A stretch of 64,000 nucleotides of DNA from Streptomyces liliifuscus. Lineage in GTDB: Bacteria > Actinomycetota > Actinomycetes > Streptomycetales > Streptomycetaceae. This document shows positions 7,885 through 14,731 of the stretch, piece after piece. The translations under genes and the position numbers were made by a program. The first letter of the stretch is position 1; each line of letters starts with the position of its first letter. Location: the NCBI RefSeq assembly GCF_016598615.1, contig NZ_CP066831.1:10540001-10604000 (forward strand). Reading direction: 5' to 3'. Under the pieces are notes generated by a model, which was not told the origin of the DNA, did no database searches, and saw nothing but the letters and a program-made list of their open reading frames with translations.

Positions 7885-10017
7885 TCAGTCGACGAAGTCG
7901 GCGACGAGCGCGGCGAACTCGTCGGGCGTGGCCAGCCGGACGCCGAGAGATTCGGCCTTGGCACGCTTGGATCCGGCGCCCTCACCGGCGACGACCATAG
8001 TGGTCTTCTTGGAGACGCTGGAGGAGGAGCGGCCCCCGGCGCGTTCGATGAGCTCGTTCATCTGGTTGCGGCTCAGCTTCTCCAGCGGCCCGGTCATCGC
8101 ACCGGTGACGACCACGGTCATCCCCGCGAGCGGACCGGCCGCCGCCTCGGTCGTACTGCTGCTCTCCCCGCCCTTCGCCTCGACGCTCCCCTCGCTGTCG
8201 TCCTCGCCGCTCTCCGCGGCCGGCTGGGGCGGGGTCGCGCCGGGCTCGGTCATGTTCACCCCGACCGCGGCGAGTTTGTCGATCAGCGGGGCCAGTTCGG
8301 CCAGTTCGGCGACGATCGACGGGGCTTTCTCGGTGCCGATGCCCTCGACCTGCTGCATCGTTTCGGCGTCGGCGGCGCGAATGAGGTCCATCGTGGCGAA
8401 GTACCGGGCGATACGCCGGGACATGGACCGGCCGGTGCCGCGGACCCCGAGCGCGCACAGCACCCGCGACAGCGGTCTCCCCTTCGCCGTGTCGAGCCCG
8501 GCGAGGAGGTTGTCGGTGCTGGTCTCGCCCATCCGCTCCAGACCCAGCAGCTGGTCGCGGGTGAGGGAGAACAGGTCGGCGAGATCCTTGACCAGGCCGG
8601 CCTCGACGAGCTGGACGACACGCGTGTGGCCCAGGCCCTCGATGTCGAGCTGGTCGCGCCCTGCGGCGTACGAGAGGGCGGCGACCAGGTGACAGTTGCG
8701 GCCGTTCTCACAGCGCCAGCGCTGCTCACTGGTGTCGATGCCGGCCCCGCAGCGCGGACACACCTCGGGGAAGACGATGGGCTGTTCGGCACCGGTGCGC
8801 AGATGGGCGACGGGGGCCTCGATACGTGGGATGACGTCACCGGCGCGGTGAACCATGACGTGGTCGCCCAGGCGCAGATCGCGGCGGGTGATGTCGGCCG
8901 GATTGTGGAGTGTGGCATACGTGATGGTGGCGCCGTCGATCTCCACCGGTTCCAGCACCGCGCGCGGGGCGATGATGCCGGTGCGGCCGACGTTCCACTC
9001 CACCTCAAGCAGCCGGGTGATCTTCTCCACGGCGGGCAGTTTGTAGGCGATCGCCCAGCGCGGGGCGCGCGAACCGGAACCGGCGGCCTGCTGGTCGGCG
9101 GCCAGGTCCGCCTTGATGACGATGCCGTCGATCCCGAACGGCAACTCGGCCCGCAGCGCGGCGATCTCGCGCACCCGGTCCAGCACCTGCTCGGCCGTTT
9201 CCGCGGTGACGCCGGGCACGGCAGTGGTGGCGGTGGTGTTCACCCCGAGTTGGGCGGCCCGCACCATGAGGTCGCTGTGCGCGCTCCCGCCCAGCCGCTC
9301 CGCGAGCTCCGCCTCGGTGTCGGCAAGGGGCAGCAGGCCGTAGCCGAAGAACGTCATCGGCACCGTATAGGCGCGCTCCTTGGCCCGCAGCGTGCCCGCC
9401 GAGGCGCCGCGCGGGTTCGCGAACGGCTGCCCGCCGTGCGCGGTGCGCACCTCGTTGGCGTGCTCGAACTGGGCGGTGGTCATGAGGATTTCGCCGCGTA
9501 CTTCCACATTCACCGGCTCGGCCAGCTCCTGCGGCAGGCCCTCGATGGTGCCGATCGCGTGCGACACGTCCTCCCCGGCCGTCCCGTCGCCCCGGGTGAT
9601 CAACCGGTCAAGACGCCCGCGTGTGTAGCGGGCCGCGATCGCCAGACCGTCCAGCTTCGGCTCAACACTGAACTGCTCCACCTCGTGGCCGATGCGCCGG
9701 GCCAGTGACGCGGTCCAGGCGGTGAAATCCTCGGCCGAGAACACGTTGTCCAGGCTCAGCATCGCCACCGTGTGCGGCACATCCCCCTCCACCGCGCCCC
9801 CGGCGACCTTCCCGCTCGGGGAATCGGGCAGCACCTCGTCGGGATGCTCGGCCTCCCACGCCGCGATACCGCGCACCAACCGGTCGTAGGAGTCGTCGTC
9901 CAGCACCGAGGTGCCGCCCGCGTAGTAGGCGGCCGAAGCCTTCACCGCGTCCTCGACCGCCTGCGCGTAGGCGGCGGCATCCACGATCACTGCAGCTGGT
10001 GTTGTCATGCCCGTCAT
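7885..10017 (-). CDS. ligA: NAD-dependent DNA ligase (LigA family, likely second copy)
   Basis: A 710-residue NAD+-dependent DNA ligase that seals nicks in DNA. Domains in order are: N-terminal Ia domain that binds NMN (SVLDDDSYDRLVRGI), nucleotidyltransferase domain with the AMP-accepting lysine in EPKLDGLAIAARY (about residue 125), OB fold, a Cys4 zinc finger (CPRCG...CENGRNC, about residues 420-445), helix-hairpin-helix repeats and a C-terminal BRCT domain. An acidic, low-complexity linker separates the last two. Start is ATG 10017 or ATG 10008; a GGGAGG lies just upstream. The N-terminus and the linker differ from the housekeeping Streptomyces LigA as I remember it, so this may be the additional LigA paralogue that many streptomycetes carry. 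Confidence 0.9.
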   Translation of the reverse strand: MTGMTTPAAVIVDAAAYAQAVEDAVKASAAYYAGGTSVLDDDSYDRLVRGIAAWEAEHPDEVLPDSPSGKVAGGAVEGDVPHTVAMLSLDNVFSAEDFTAWTASLARRIGHEVEQFSVEPKLDGLAIAARYTRGRLDRLITRGDGTAGEDVSHAIGTIEGLPQELAEPVNVEVRGEILMTTAQFEHANEVRTAHGGQPFANPRGASAGTLRAKERAYTVPMTFFGYGLLPLADTEAELAERLGGSAHSDLMVRAAQLGVNTTATTAVPGVTAETAEQVLDRVREIAALRAELPFGIDGIVIKADLAADQQAAGSGSRAPRWAIAYKLPAVEKITRLLEVEWNVGRTGIIAPRAVLEPVEIDGATITYATLHNPADITRRDLRLGDHVMVHRAGDVIPRIEAPVAHLRTGAEQPIVFPEVCPRCGAGIDTSEQRWRCENGRNCHLVAALSYAAGRDQLDIEGLGHTRVVQLVEAGLVKDLADLFSLTRDQLLGLERMGETSTDNLLAGLDTAKGRPLSRVLCALGVRGTGRSMSRRIARYFATMDLIRAADAETMQQVEGIGTEKAPSIVAELAELAPLIDKLAAVGVNMTEPGATPPQPAAESGEDDSEGSVEAKGGESSSTTEAAAGPLAGMTVVVTGAMTGPLEKLSRNQMNELIERAGGRSSSSVSKKTTMVVAGEGAGSKRAKAESLGVRLATPDEFAALVADFVD

Positions 10018-10205
10018 CTTGCCTCCCACCACTGACAACGCCCCGGTGTCGGCGTACCCGTCCATGCGTTCAGCCGCCTCGGCGAGCCCGCGGTGGATGC
10101 ACGGCGGGGGCACAGCGCGATGGTCCGATCCGCCTCGCGCGGTATCCCGGCTGGCACAATGACGGCGCATCAGCCCCGAGACACCGCCGCCCGGGAGGCA
10201 TCGTC

Positions 10206-11222
10206 GTGCCGCAGCAGACCGACACCGACTCGGGCTTCGCCGAGCTCCTGGAGCCGTACCGCCGCGAACTGCAGGTGCACTGCTACCGCATGACCGGTTC
10301 GTACGACGAGGCCGAGGACCTGGTCCAGGAGACGTTCCTGAAGGCCTGGCGGAGCCGGGAGGCGTACGAGGGCCGGGCGAGCGTACGCACCTGGCTGTAC
10401 CGCATCGCCACCAACACGTGCCTGGACCACCTGCGCCGCCACCGGCGCACCCCGCACCCGTACGAGCGGCTGCCCGGCATGGAACACGGCAAGGGCGAGC
10501 CGCCGACACGGATCGAGTGGCTGCAGCCGTACCCCGACGACCTGCTCGCCGACATTCCGGCCGAGGAGGCGGGCCCCGAGTCGCAGGCGCTGTCGCGGGA
10601 GACGGTCGAACTGGTCTTCCTCGCCGCGCTGCAGCATCTGCCGCCGAGGCAGCGGGCGGTACTGATCCTGCGGGACGTGGTGGGCCTGCCGGCCACGGAG
10701 ACCGCCGGGCTGCTGGAGCTGTCCACCGCCTCCGTCAACAGCGCCCTGCAACGTGCCCGGCCCGCACTGCGCGAGCACCTCCCCGCGGGCCGCCGCACGG
10801 AATGGGCTCCTGCGGCCGCGCCGACGCGGGAGGAGCGCGAGGTGGTCGAGCGCTACCGGGACGCGGCCGAGCGGCTCGATCTGTCCGCGATGGCGGAGCT
10901 GCTGACCGCCGACGCCAAGCTCACCATGCCGCCGAACCCGTTCTGGTTCGTCGGACGCGAGGCGATTCTCGCCTTCATCGGCCAGGCTCTGGACCCGGCC
11001 TCCCCGATGTACTTCGGCCAGTGGCGGCACCTGCCGACCTGGGCGAACGGGCTGCCGGCGGTGGGCGGTTACGTCCAGCGGCCGGGGACGACCGTCTACC
11101 GCGCCCAGAACCTGGACGTCCTGCGTATCGAGGACGGCCGCATCGCGGAGATCACCACGTTCGAGCCGCACCTGCTGCCGGCCTTCGGGCTGCCGCTGAA
11201 AATTTCCGAACAGGAGCGATGA
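10206..11222 (+). CDS. ECF RNA polymerase sigma factor with SnoaL-like C-terminal domain
   Basis: A 338-residue extracytoplasmic-function sigma factor. Region sigma2 spans about residues 12-85 (CYRMTGSYDEAEDLVQETFL, then RTWLYRIATNTCLDHLRRH) and sigma4 about residues 140-200 (LPPRQRAVLILRDVVGLPAT). The last 120 residues form a SnoaL/NTF2-like domain (VERYRDAAERLDLSAMAELL). This architecture matches the SigG/SigX5-type ECF proteins, which have no classical anti-sigma factor and use the C-terminal domain for control. Start is GTG 10206, preceded by GGGAGG at a good distance; in-frame extension to 9999 covers the divergent ligA promoter. The downstream SDR gene is a likely co-transcribed partner. 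Confidence 0.9.
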   Translation: MPQQTDTDSGFAELLEPYRRELQVHCYRMTGSYDEAEDLVQETFLKAWRSREAYEGRASVRTWLYRIATNTCLDHLRRHRRTPHPYERLPGMEHGKGEPPTRIEWLQPYPDDLLADIPAEEAGPESQALSRETVELVFLAALQHLPPRQRAVLILRDVVGLPATETAGLLELSTASVNSALQRARPALREHLPAGRRTEWAPAAAPTREEREVVERYRDAAERLDLSAMAELLTADAKLTMPPNPFWFVGREAILAFIGQALDPASPMYFGQWRHLPTWANGLPAVGGYVQRPGTTVYRAQNLDVLRIEDGRIAEITTFEPHLLPAFGLPLKISEQER

Positions 11223-11292
11223 CTGACGCGCTCGCCGTGCGTCTGTATGGCCGACATCTTCGGATCACGACAACTGCGGACCAGGAGCCATC

Positions 11293-12075
11293 ATGCTGCT
11301 GCAGGACAAGAACGCGATCATCTACGGGGCCGGCGGGAGCATCGGCGGTGCCGTCGCCCGGACCTTCGCCCGCGAGGGCGCCCGCGTCTTCCTCGCCGGA
11401 CGGACGGCCGCCAAGCTGGAGGCGGTGGCCAAGGACATCGAGGCGGCGGGCGGCCGGGCGCACGCGGCCGTGGTCGACGCGCTCGACGAGCGGTCGGTGG
11501 AGGAGCACGCCGACACCGTGCTGGCGGAGGCGGGCTCGGTCGACATCTCGTTCAACCTCATCACCCGCAACGACGTGCAGGGCACGCCCGTGGTGGACAT
11601 GTCGGTGGCCGACTACACCGCCCCGGTGACCAACGGCATCACCACCAACTTCATCACCGCCCGGGCCGCGGGCCGCCGCATGGCCGAGCAGGGCTCCGGA
11701 GTGATCCTCGCCCTCAACAGCGGCTCCGCGCACGCCAGTCCGATGATGGGCGGTACGTGTCCCGCGGACGCGGCGATCGACACGCTGATCCGCGCGCTGG
11801 CGCAGGAGCTCGGCCCGAAGGGCGTGCGGGCGCTCGGGCTGTGGGTGGCCGGAGTGCCGGAGACCCTGACACCGGAGAAGCTGGGCGCCGTGAACCCCGC
11901 GATGGCGAGCCCCGAGGCGTTGCGGGGCATCCTCGACACGCTGGACGGCCTGCGGATGCTTCCCGCGTCACCGCGGCTCCAGGAGGTCGCGGAACTGGCC
12001 GCGTTCCTCGCCTCGGAGCGGGCCGGGGCGGTCACCGGAACGTGGGTGAACGGGACCGCGATGTTCACGAGCTGA
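11293..12075 (+). CDS. SDR-family protein with degenerate active site
   Basis: A 260-residue short-chain dehydrogenase/reductase fold. The nucleotide-binding start is present in altered form (IIYGAGGSIGGAVARTFA). The active site is not normal: aligning the usual YxxxK helix places Thr at the Tyr position and Asp at the Lys position (GGTCPADAAIDTLIRALAQE), and the usual NNAG is replaced by FNLITRN. A serine (LNSGSA) remains. It may therefore bind a dinucleotide without classical SDR catalysis, perhaps as a sensor. ATG 11293 has AGGAG seven bases upstream. It follows the ECF sigma gene by 70 bases on the same strand. Confidence 0.8.
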   Translation: MLLQDKNAIIYGAGGSIGGAVARTFAREGARVFLAGRTAAKLEAVAKDIEAAGGRAHAAVVDALDERSVEEHADTVLAEAGSVDISFNLITRNDVQGTPVVDMSVADYTAPVTNGITTNFITARAAGRRMAEQGSGVILALNSGSAHASPMMGGTCPADAAIDTLIRALAQELGPKGVRALGLWVAGVPETLTPEKLGAVNPAMASPEALRGILDTLDGLRMLPASPRLQEVAELAAFLASERAGAVTGTWVNGTAMFTS

Positions 12076-12157
12076 GGCGTCCGGCCCGAGCTGGGGCGCC
12101 CGGCGAACGAGGTGGCTGCCGGCGTCTGAGGACGTGGCGGCCGGTGGGGGCTGATCG

Positions 12158-12233
12158 CGCGGTTCCCCGCGCCCCTGAAGGGCGACGCCGAAGGGAGCGG
12201 TTCCCCGCGCCCCAAAGGGGCGCGGGGAACCGC
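12158..12233. repeat. Streptomyces-type GC hairpin repeat (partial copy plus full hairpin)
   Basis: A full hairpin at 12197-12233 has perfect 17-bp arms (GCGGTTCCCCGCGCCCC and its complement) around an AAA loop. About 20 bases upstream a half copy (CGCGGTTCCCCGCGCCCCT, 12158-12176) repeats the left arm. This motif is a widespread intergenic repeat in Streptomyces genomes. Here it lies in the 224-base gap between two converging genes and can act as a bidirectional terminator; I see no gene in the rest of the gap. Confidence 0.8.
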
Positions 12234-12299
12234 GTGGCCCGCCCCCCCGGCCGCGCGCCGAACCCACCCGAGCCCCCCGCCGTGCGCCCTCGCCTCGCC

Positions 12300-12809
12300 T
12301 TACGTCTCCTCCGCCGCGCTCCCCGGCCGCGTCGCGTAGCGGCTGCGCATGGCGTCGCCGGCCGCCGGCCCCGCCGCGAAGACATAGTCGTCGCTGTTGT
12401 CGAGCCGACGGCCGGTCCGGGCGTCGACGACGACGGGCTCGACCTCCTGGCCGCTGTGCGCGTCGACCAGGATCATGCTGCGCTCCGCCGCGGGGAGACG
12501 GGAGTTGCCCCACGCGGCCAGGGTGACGATCACCGGGCGCAGGGAGTACCCGAGTTCGGTCAGTACGTACTCGTGGCGCACAGGGTTGGTCTGGTAGGGC
12601 CGGCGCTCCAGCAGCCCGTCCTCCACGAGGGTCTTGAGCCGGGTGGTGAGCATGCTGGAGGAGATACCGAGGCTCTCCTGGAACTGGTCGAAGCGGGTGT
12701 AGCCGTCGAAGGCGTCATGGAGGATCAGCAAGGTCCACCACTCGCCGACGTGCTGCACCGTCGTGGAGAGCGGGCACTCCCGGTCCTCGAGCCTGATCCG
12801 GCTTGCCAC
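12300..12809 (-). CDS. HxlR-family winged-helix transcriptional regulator
   Basis: A 169-residue regulator. The HxlR core occupies residues 10-105: a single early cysteine (DRECPLSTTVQHVGEWWTLL), then the winged helix with ISSSMLTTRLKTLVEDGLLE and RHEYVLTELGYSLRPVIV. HxlR proteins are dimeric, often redox- or aldehyde-sensing, and frequently control a divergent oxidoreductase gene. The C-terminal 60 residues are an extra tail with an acidic, zinc-ribbon-free sequence. The start is GTG 12809 with GAAGGGA upstream. It is divergent from an SDR gene and a long inverted repeat lies in the shared promoter region. Confidence 0.92.
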   Translation of the reverse strand: MASRIRLEDRECPLSTTVQHVGEWWTLLILHDAFDGYTRFDQFQESLGISSSMLTTRLKTLVEDGLLERRPYQTNPVRHEYVLTELGYSLRPVIVTLAAWGNSRLPAAERSMILVDAHSGQEVEPVVVDARTGRRLDNSDDYVFAAGPAAGDAMRSRYATRPGSAAEET

Positions 12810-12828
12810 GGCGACCGTCCCTTCAGTT

Positions 12829-12867
12829 ACTGCTAAAGTCGAAGTTAGTAGCTTCTATTTTAGCAGT
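12829..12867. promoter_or_regulatory. Candidate HxlR operator (16-bp imperfect inverted repeat)
   Basis: ACTGCTAAAGTCGAAG and CTTCTATTTTAGCAGT form arms that match at 14 of 16 positions around a TTAGTAG spacer. The A/T-rich site stands out from its GC-rich surroundings and lies between the divergent HxlR and SDR genes, where it could repress both. Confidence 0.7.
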
Positions 12868-12937
12868 TGAACCGGGAGTGGCGGTGCACCATGCCGACCC
12901 CCGGACCTCGCATGCCCCCACCCGGAAGTGGAACACC

Positions 12938-13723
12938 GTGACCACACCCCTCAGCGAATCCCTGGAAGACCGGCGTGCCCTGGTCACCGGAGGCACCAAA
13001 GGCACCGGGGCCGCCATCGCCCGACGCCTCGCCCAAGCCGGTGCGACCGTGCTCGTCACCGCCCGCAGCCGCCCCGACGACGTCGAGGAGAAGACCTTCG
13101 TCGGAGCCGATCTGTCCACCGCCGAGGGGGCCGCCCACGTCGCCGCGGAGGTGGACGCCCGTCTGGGAGGCGTCGACATCCTCGTCAACACGCTCGGCGG
13201 CTCCGAGGCACCGGCCGGCGGCTTCGCGGCGCTCGGCGAGGACGACTGGACCAGGGAACTGAACACGAACCTGCTGGCCGCCGTCCGTCTGGACCGTGCC
13301 CTTCTGCCGCACATGATCGCCGGCGGCAAGGGTGCGATCGTGCACGTCACCTCGATCCAGCGCCGCATGCCGCTGTGGAACGGAACCCTGGCCTACGCCG
13401 CCGCTAAGGCCGCCCTGACCACCTACAGCAAGGGCCTGGCCAACGAGGTCGCCTCAAAGGGCGTCCGCGTCAACTCCGTATCGCCCGGCTTCGTCCAGAC
13501 GTCGGCCGCCGACGACCTCGTCACCCGGATCGCTCGCGAAGCAGGCATCACCGAGGAAGCGGCGCTGGGCCGGCTCATGGACTCCCTCGGCGGCATCCCG
13601 CTCGGGCGCCCCAACCGGCCCGAGGAAGTCGCCGAACTCGTCGGCTTCCTCGTTTCCGACCGCGCCTCGGCCATCGTCGGCGCCGAGCACGTCATCGACG
13701 GCGGCACCACCCCCACCGTCTGA
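12938..13723 (+). CDS. SDR-family oxidoreductase
   Basis: A 261-residue classical short-chain dehydrogenase/reductase. Motifs in order are the Rossmann glycine loop TGGTKGTGAAIA, the NTLGG version of NNAG, the catalytic serine in VHVTSIQ and the YxxxK in LAYAAAKAALTTYSKG, then the C-terminal SPGF segment. NAD(P)H-dependent carbonyl reduction or alcohol oxidation is expected; the substrate is unknown. GTG 12938 is the most likely start since the protein then begins just ahead of the first strand. It is divergent from the HxlR gene and followed 38 bases later by a SnoaL-like gene, so it probably belongs to an HxlR-controlled detoxification unit. Confidence 0.9.
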   Translation: MTTPLSESLEDRRALVTGGTKGTGAAIARRLAQAGATVLVTARSRPDDVEEKTFVGADLSTAEGAAHVAAEVDARLGGVDILVNTLGGSEAPAGGFAALGEDDWTRELNTNLLAAVRLDRALLPHMIAGGKGAIVHVTSIQRRMPLWNGTLAYAAAKAALTTYSKGLANEVASKGVRVNSVSPGFVQTSAADDLVTRIAREAGITEEAALGRLMDSLGGIPLGRPNRPEEVAELVGFLVSDRASAIVGAEHVIDGGTTPTV

Positions 13724-13761
13724 TCCCGTCACCACCTCTCACCCCCTCCACAAGGAGTGCC

Positions 13762-14121
13762 ATGCACGACAACGAGCCCCGGACCATCGCCCTGGACGCC
13801 CTGCCCGAGGTGATCACCCGCTATCTGACGGCGCACCGCGCCCACGACACCGCCACCGCGGTCACGGCGTTCACCGGCGACGCCACGGTGGTCGACGACG
13901 GCAAGACGTACGAGGGCGCCGCAGCGATCGAGGGGTGGCTGGGCGGAGCCGCCACCGAGTTCACCTACACCGTCGAGCTCACCGGCGCCCGGCAGACCGA
14001 CGCGCACCACTACATCGCCACCCAGCACCTCGAAGGCGACTTCCCCGGCGGCACCGTCGATCTGCACTACCGATTCACGCTCCGCGACGGCCTCGTCGAA
14101 CGCCTCGTGATCGAACCCTGA
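13762..14121 (+). CDS. SnoaL-like (NTF2 fold) protein
   Basis: A 119-residue single-domain protein of the NTF2/SnoaL type: the helix ITRYLTAHRAHDTATAVTAF is followed by the strand FTGDATVVDDGKTYEGAAAI and the curved sheet closing at YRFTLRDGLVERLVIEP. Members are polyketide cyclases, isomerases or binding proteins. ATG 13762 has AAGGAG upstream. It lies 38 bases after the SDR gene on the same strand and probably works on the same compound. Confidence 0.85.
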   Translation: MHDNEPRTIALDALPEVITRYLTAHRAHDTATAVTAFTGDATVVDDGKTYEGAAAIEGWLGGAATEFTYTVELTGARQTDAHHYIATQHLEGDFPGGTVDLHYRFTLRDGLVERLVIEP

Positions 14122-14175
14122 GTCGAGGACTCGTCGCTCGCCGTCCCTTGCCGGACTGTGCCCGCCGCGTCCGCG

Positions 14176-14718
14176 TCAGCCCTTGGGGCGGTGTCCTGTC
14201 GCGACGAGTGCCTCGCCGAGAAGGCGAACCGCCTTCGGGCCGACTCCGTGCATGGCCAGCAGCTCGGCCTCGCTCAGTTCGGCGACCTGGGCGAGCGTGG
14301 TGATGCCGACGTTGGCGAGCGCCCGTGTGGCGGGACCTCCGATGGCCCTGGGCAGGTCACCGACCTCACCGGCGGCCGCCGTGTCCGCGGCTTGTGCCTG
14401 CGCGGCGAGCCGCTTGGGTGCGTGCGCGAGCCAGGCGCGACGTACCCAGTGGTTGAGCTGCTGACCGTTGATGTCACCGATCGGAAGGCGTACGCCGATG
14501 GGCGTCGTGCCGCGGGTCAGCCGCTCGGCGGTCGGGTGCGCGGCAAGGACCTCGTCCGCGTCCGCCGCGGGAAGGTGAAGCTGCACATGGCCGTCCTTGC
14601 CCAGCGCGGCGAACCGCTTGTCGCGCACGGTGAACGACTTCGTGCCGGGGCCGGTGCTCCGCTCGGCCGTCCCCGGGAGCGAGAGCGCCGTCCTGCGCAG
14701 TTGGGCGAGGCTGGTCAT
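14176..14718 (-). CDS. MmcQ/YjbR-like protein with helix-hairpin-helix tail
   Basis: A 180-residue protein. Residues 1-100 look like an MmcQ/YjbR domain (SFTVRDKRFAALGKDGHVQL and a later RAWLAHAPKRLA), a fold related to CyaY-like DNA-binding proteins. The last 65 residues contain a helix-hairpin-helix unit (IGGPATRALANVGITTLAQV, HGVGPKAVRLLGEAL) of the kind that contacts DNA non-specifically. The combination suggests a DNA-associated protein of unknown role. It lies 13 bases downstream of the PAS/GAF/SpoIIE phosphatase gene on the same strand. Confidence 0.72.
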   Translation of the reverse strand: MTSLAQLRRTALSLPGTAERSTGPGTKSFTVRDKRFAALGKDGHVQLHLPAADADEVLAAHPTAERLTRGTTPIGVRLPIGDINGQQLNHWVRRAWLAHAPKRLAAQAQAADTAAAGEVGDLPRAIGGPATRALANVGITTLAQVAELSEAELLAMHGVGPKAVRLLGEALVATGHRPKG

Positions 14719-14731
14719 GGGCGAGGGATCC

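Noticed and set aside
7540..9708. 722-residue plus-strand open frame
   Set aside because: It is antisense to ligA, whose motifs are unmistakable; the frame has no domain.
12158..12233. CRISPR repeat
   Set aside because: There is only one and a half copy, with internal dyad symmetry and no regular spacers.
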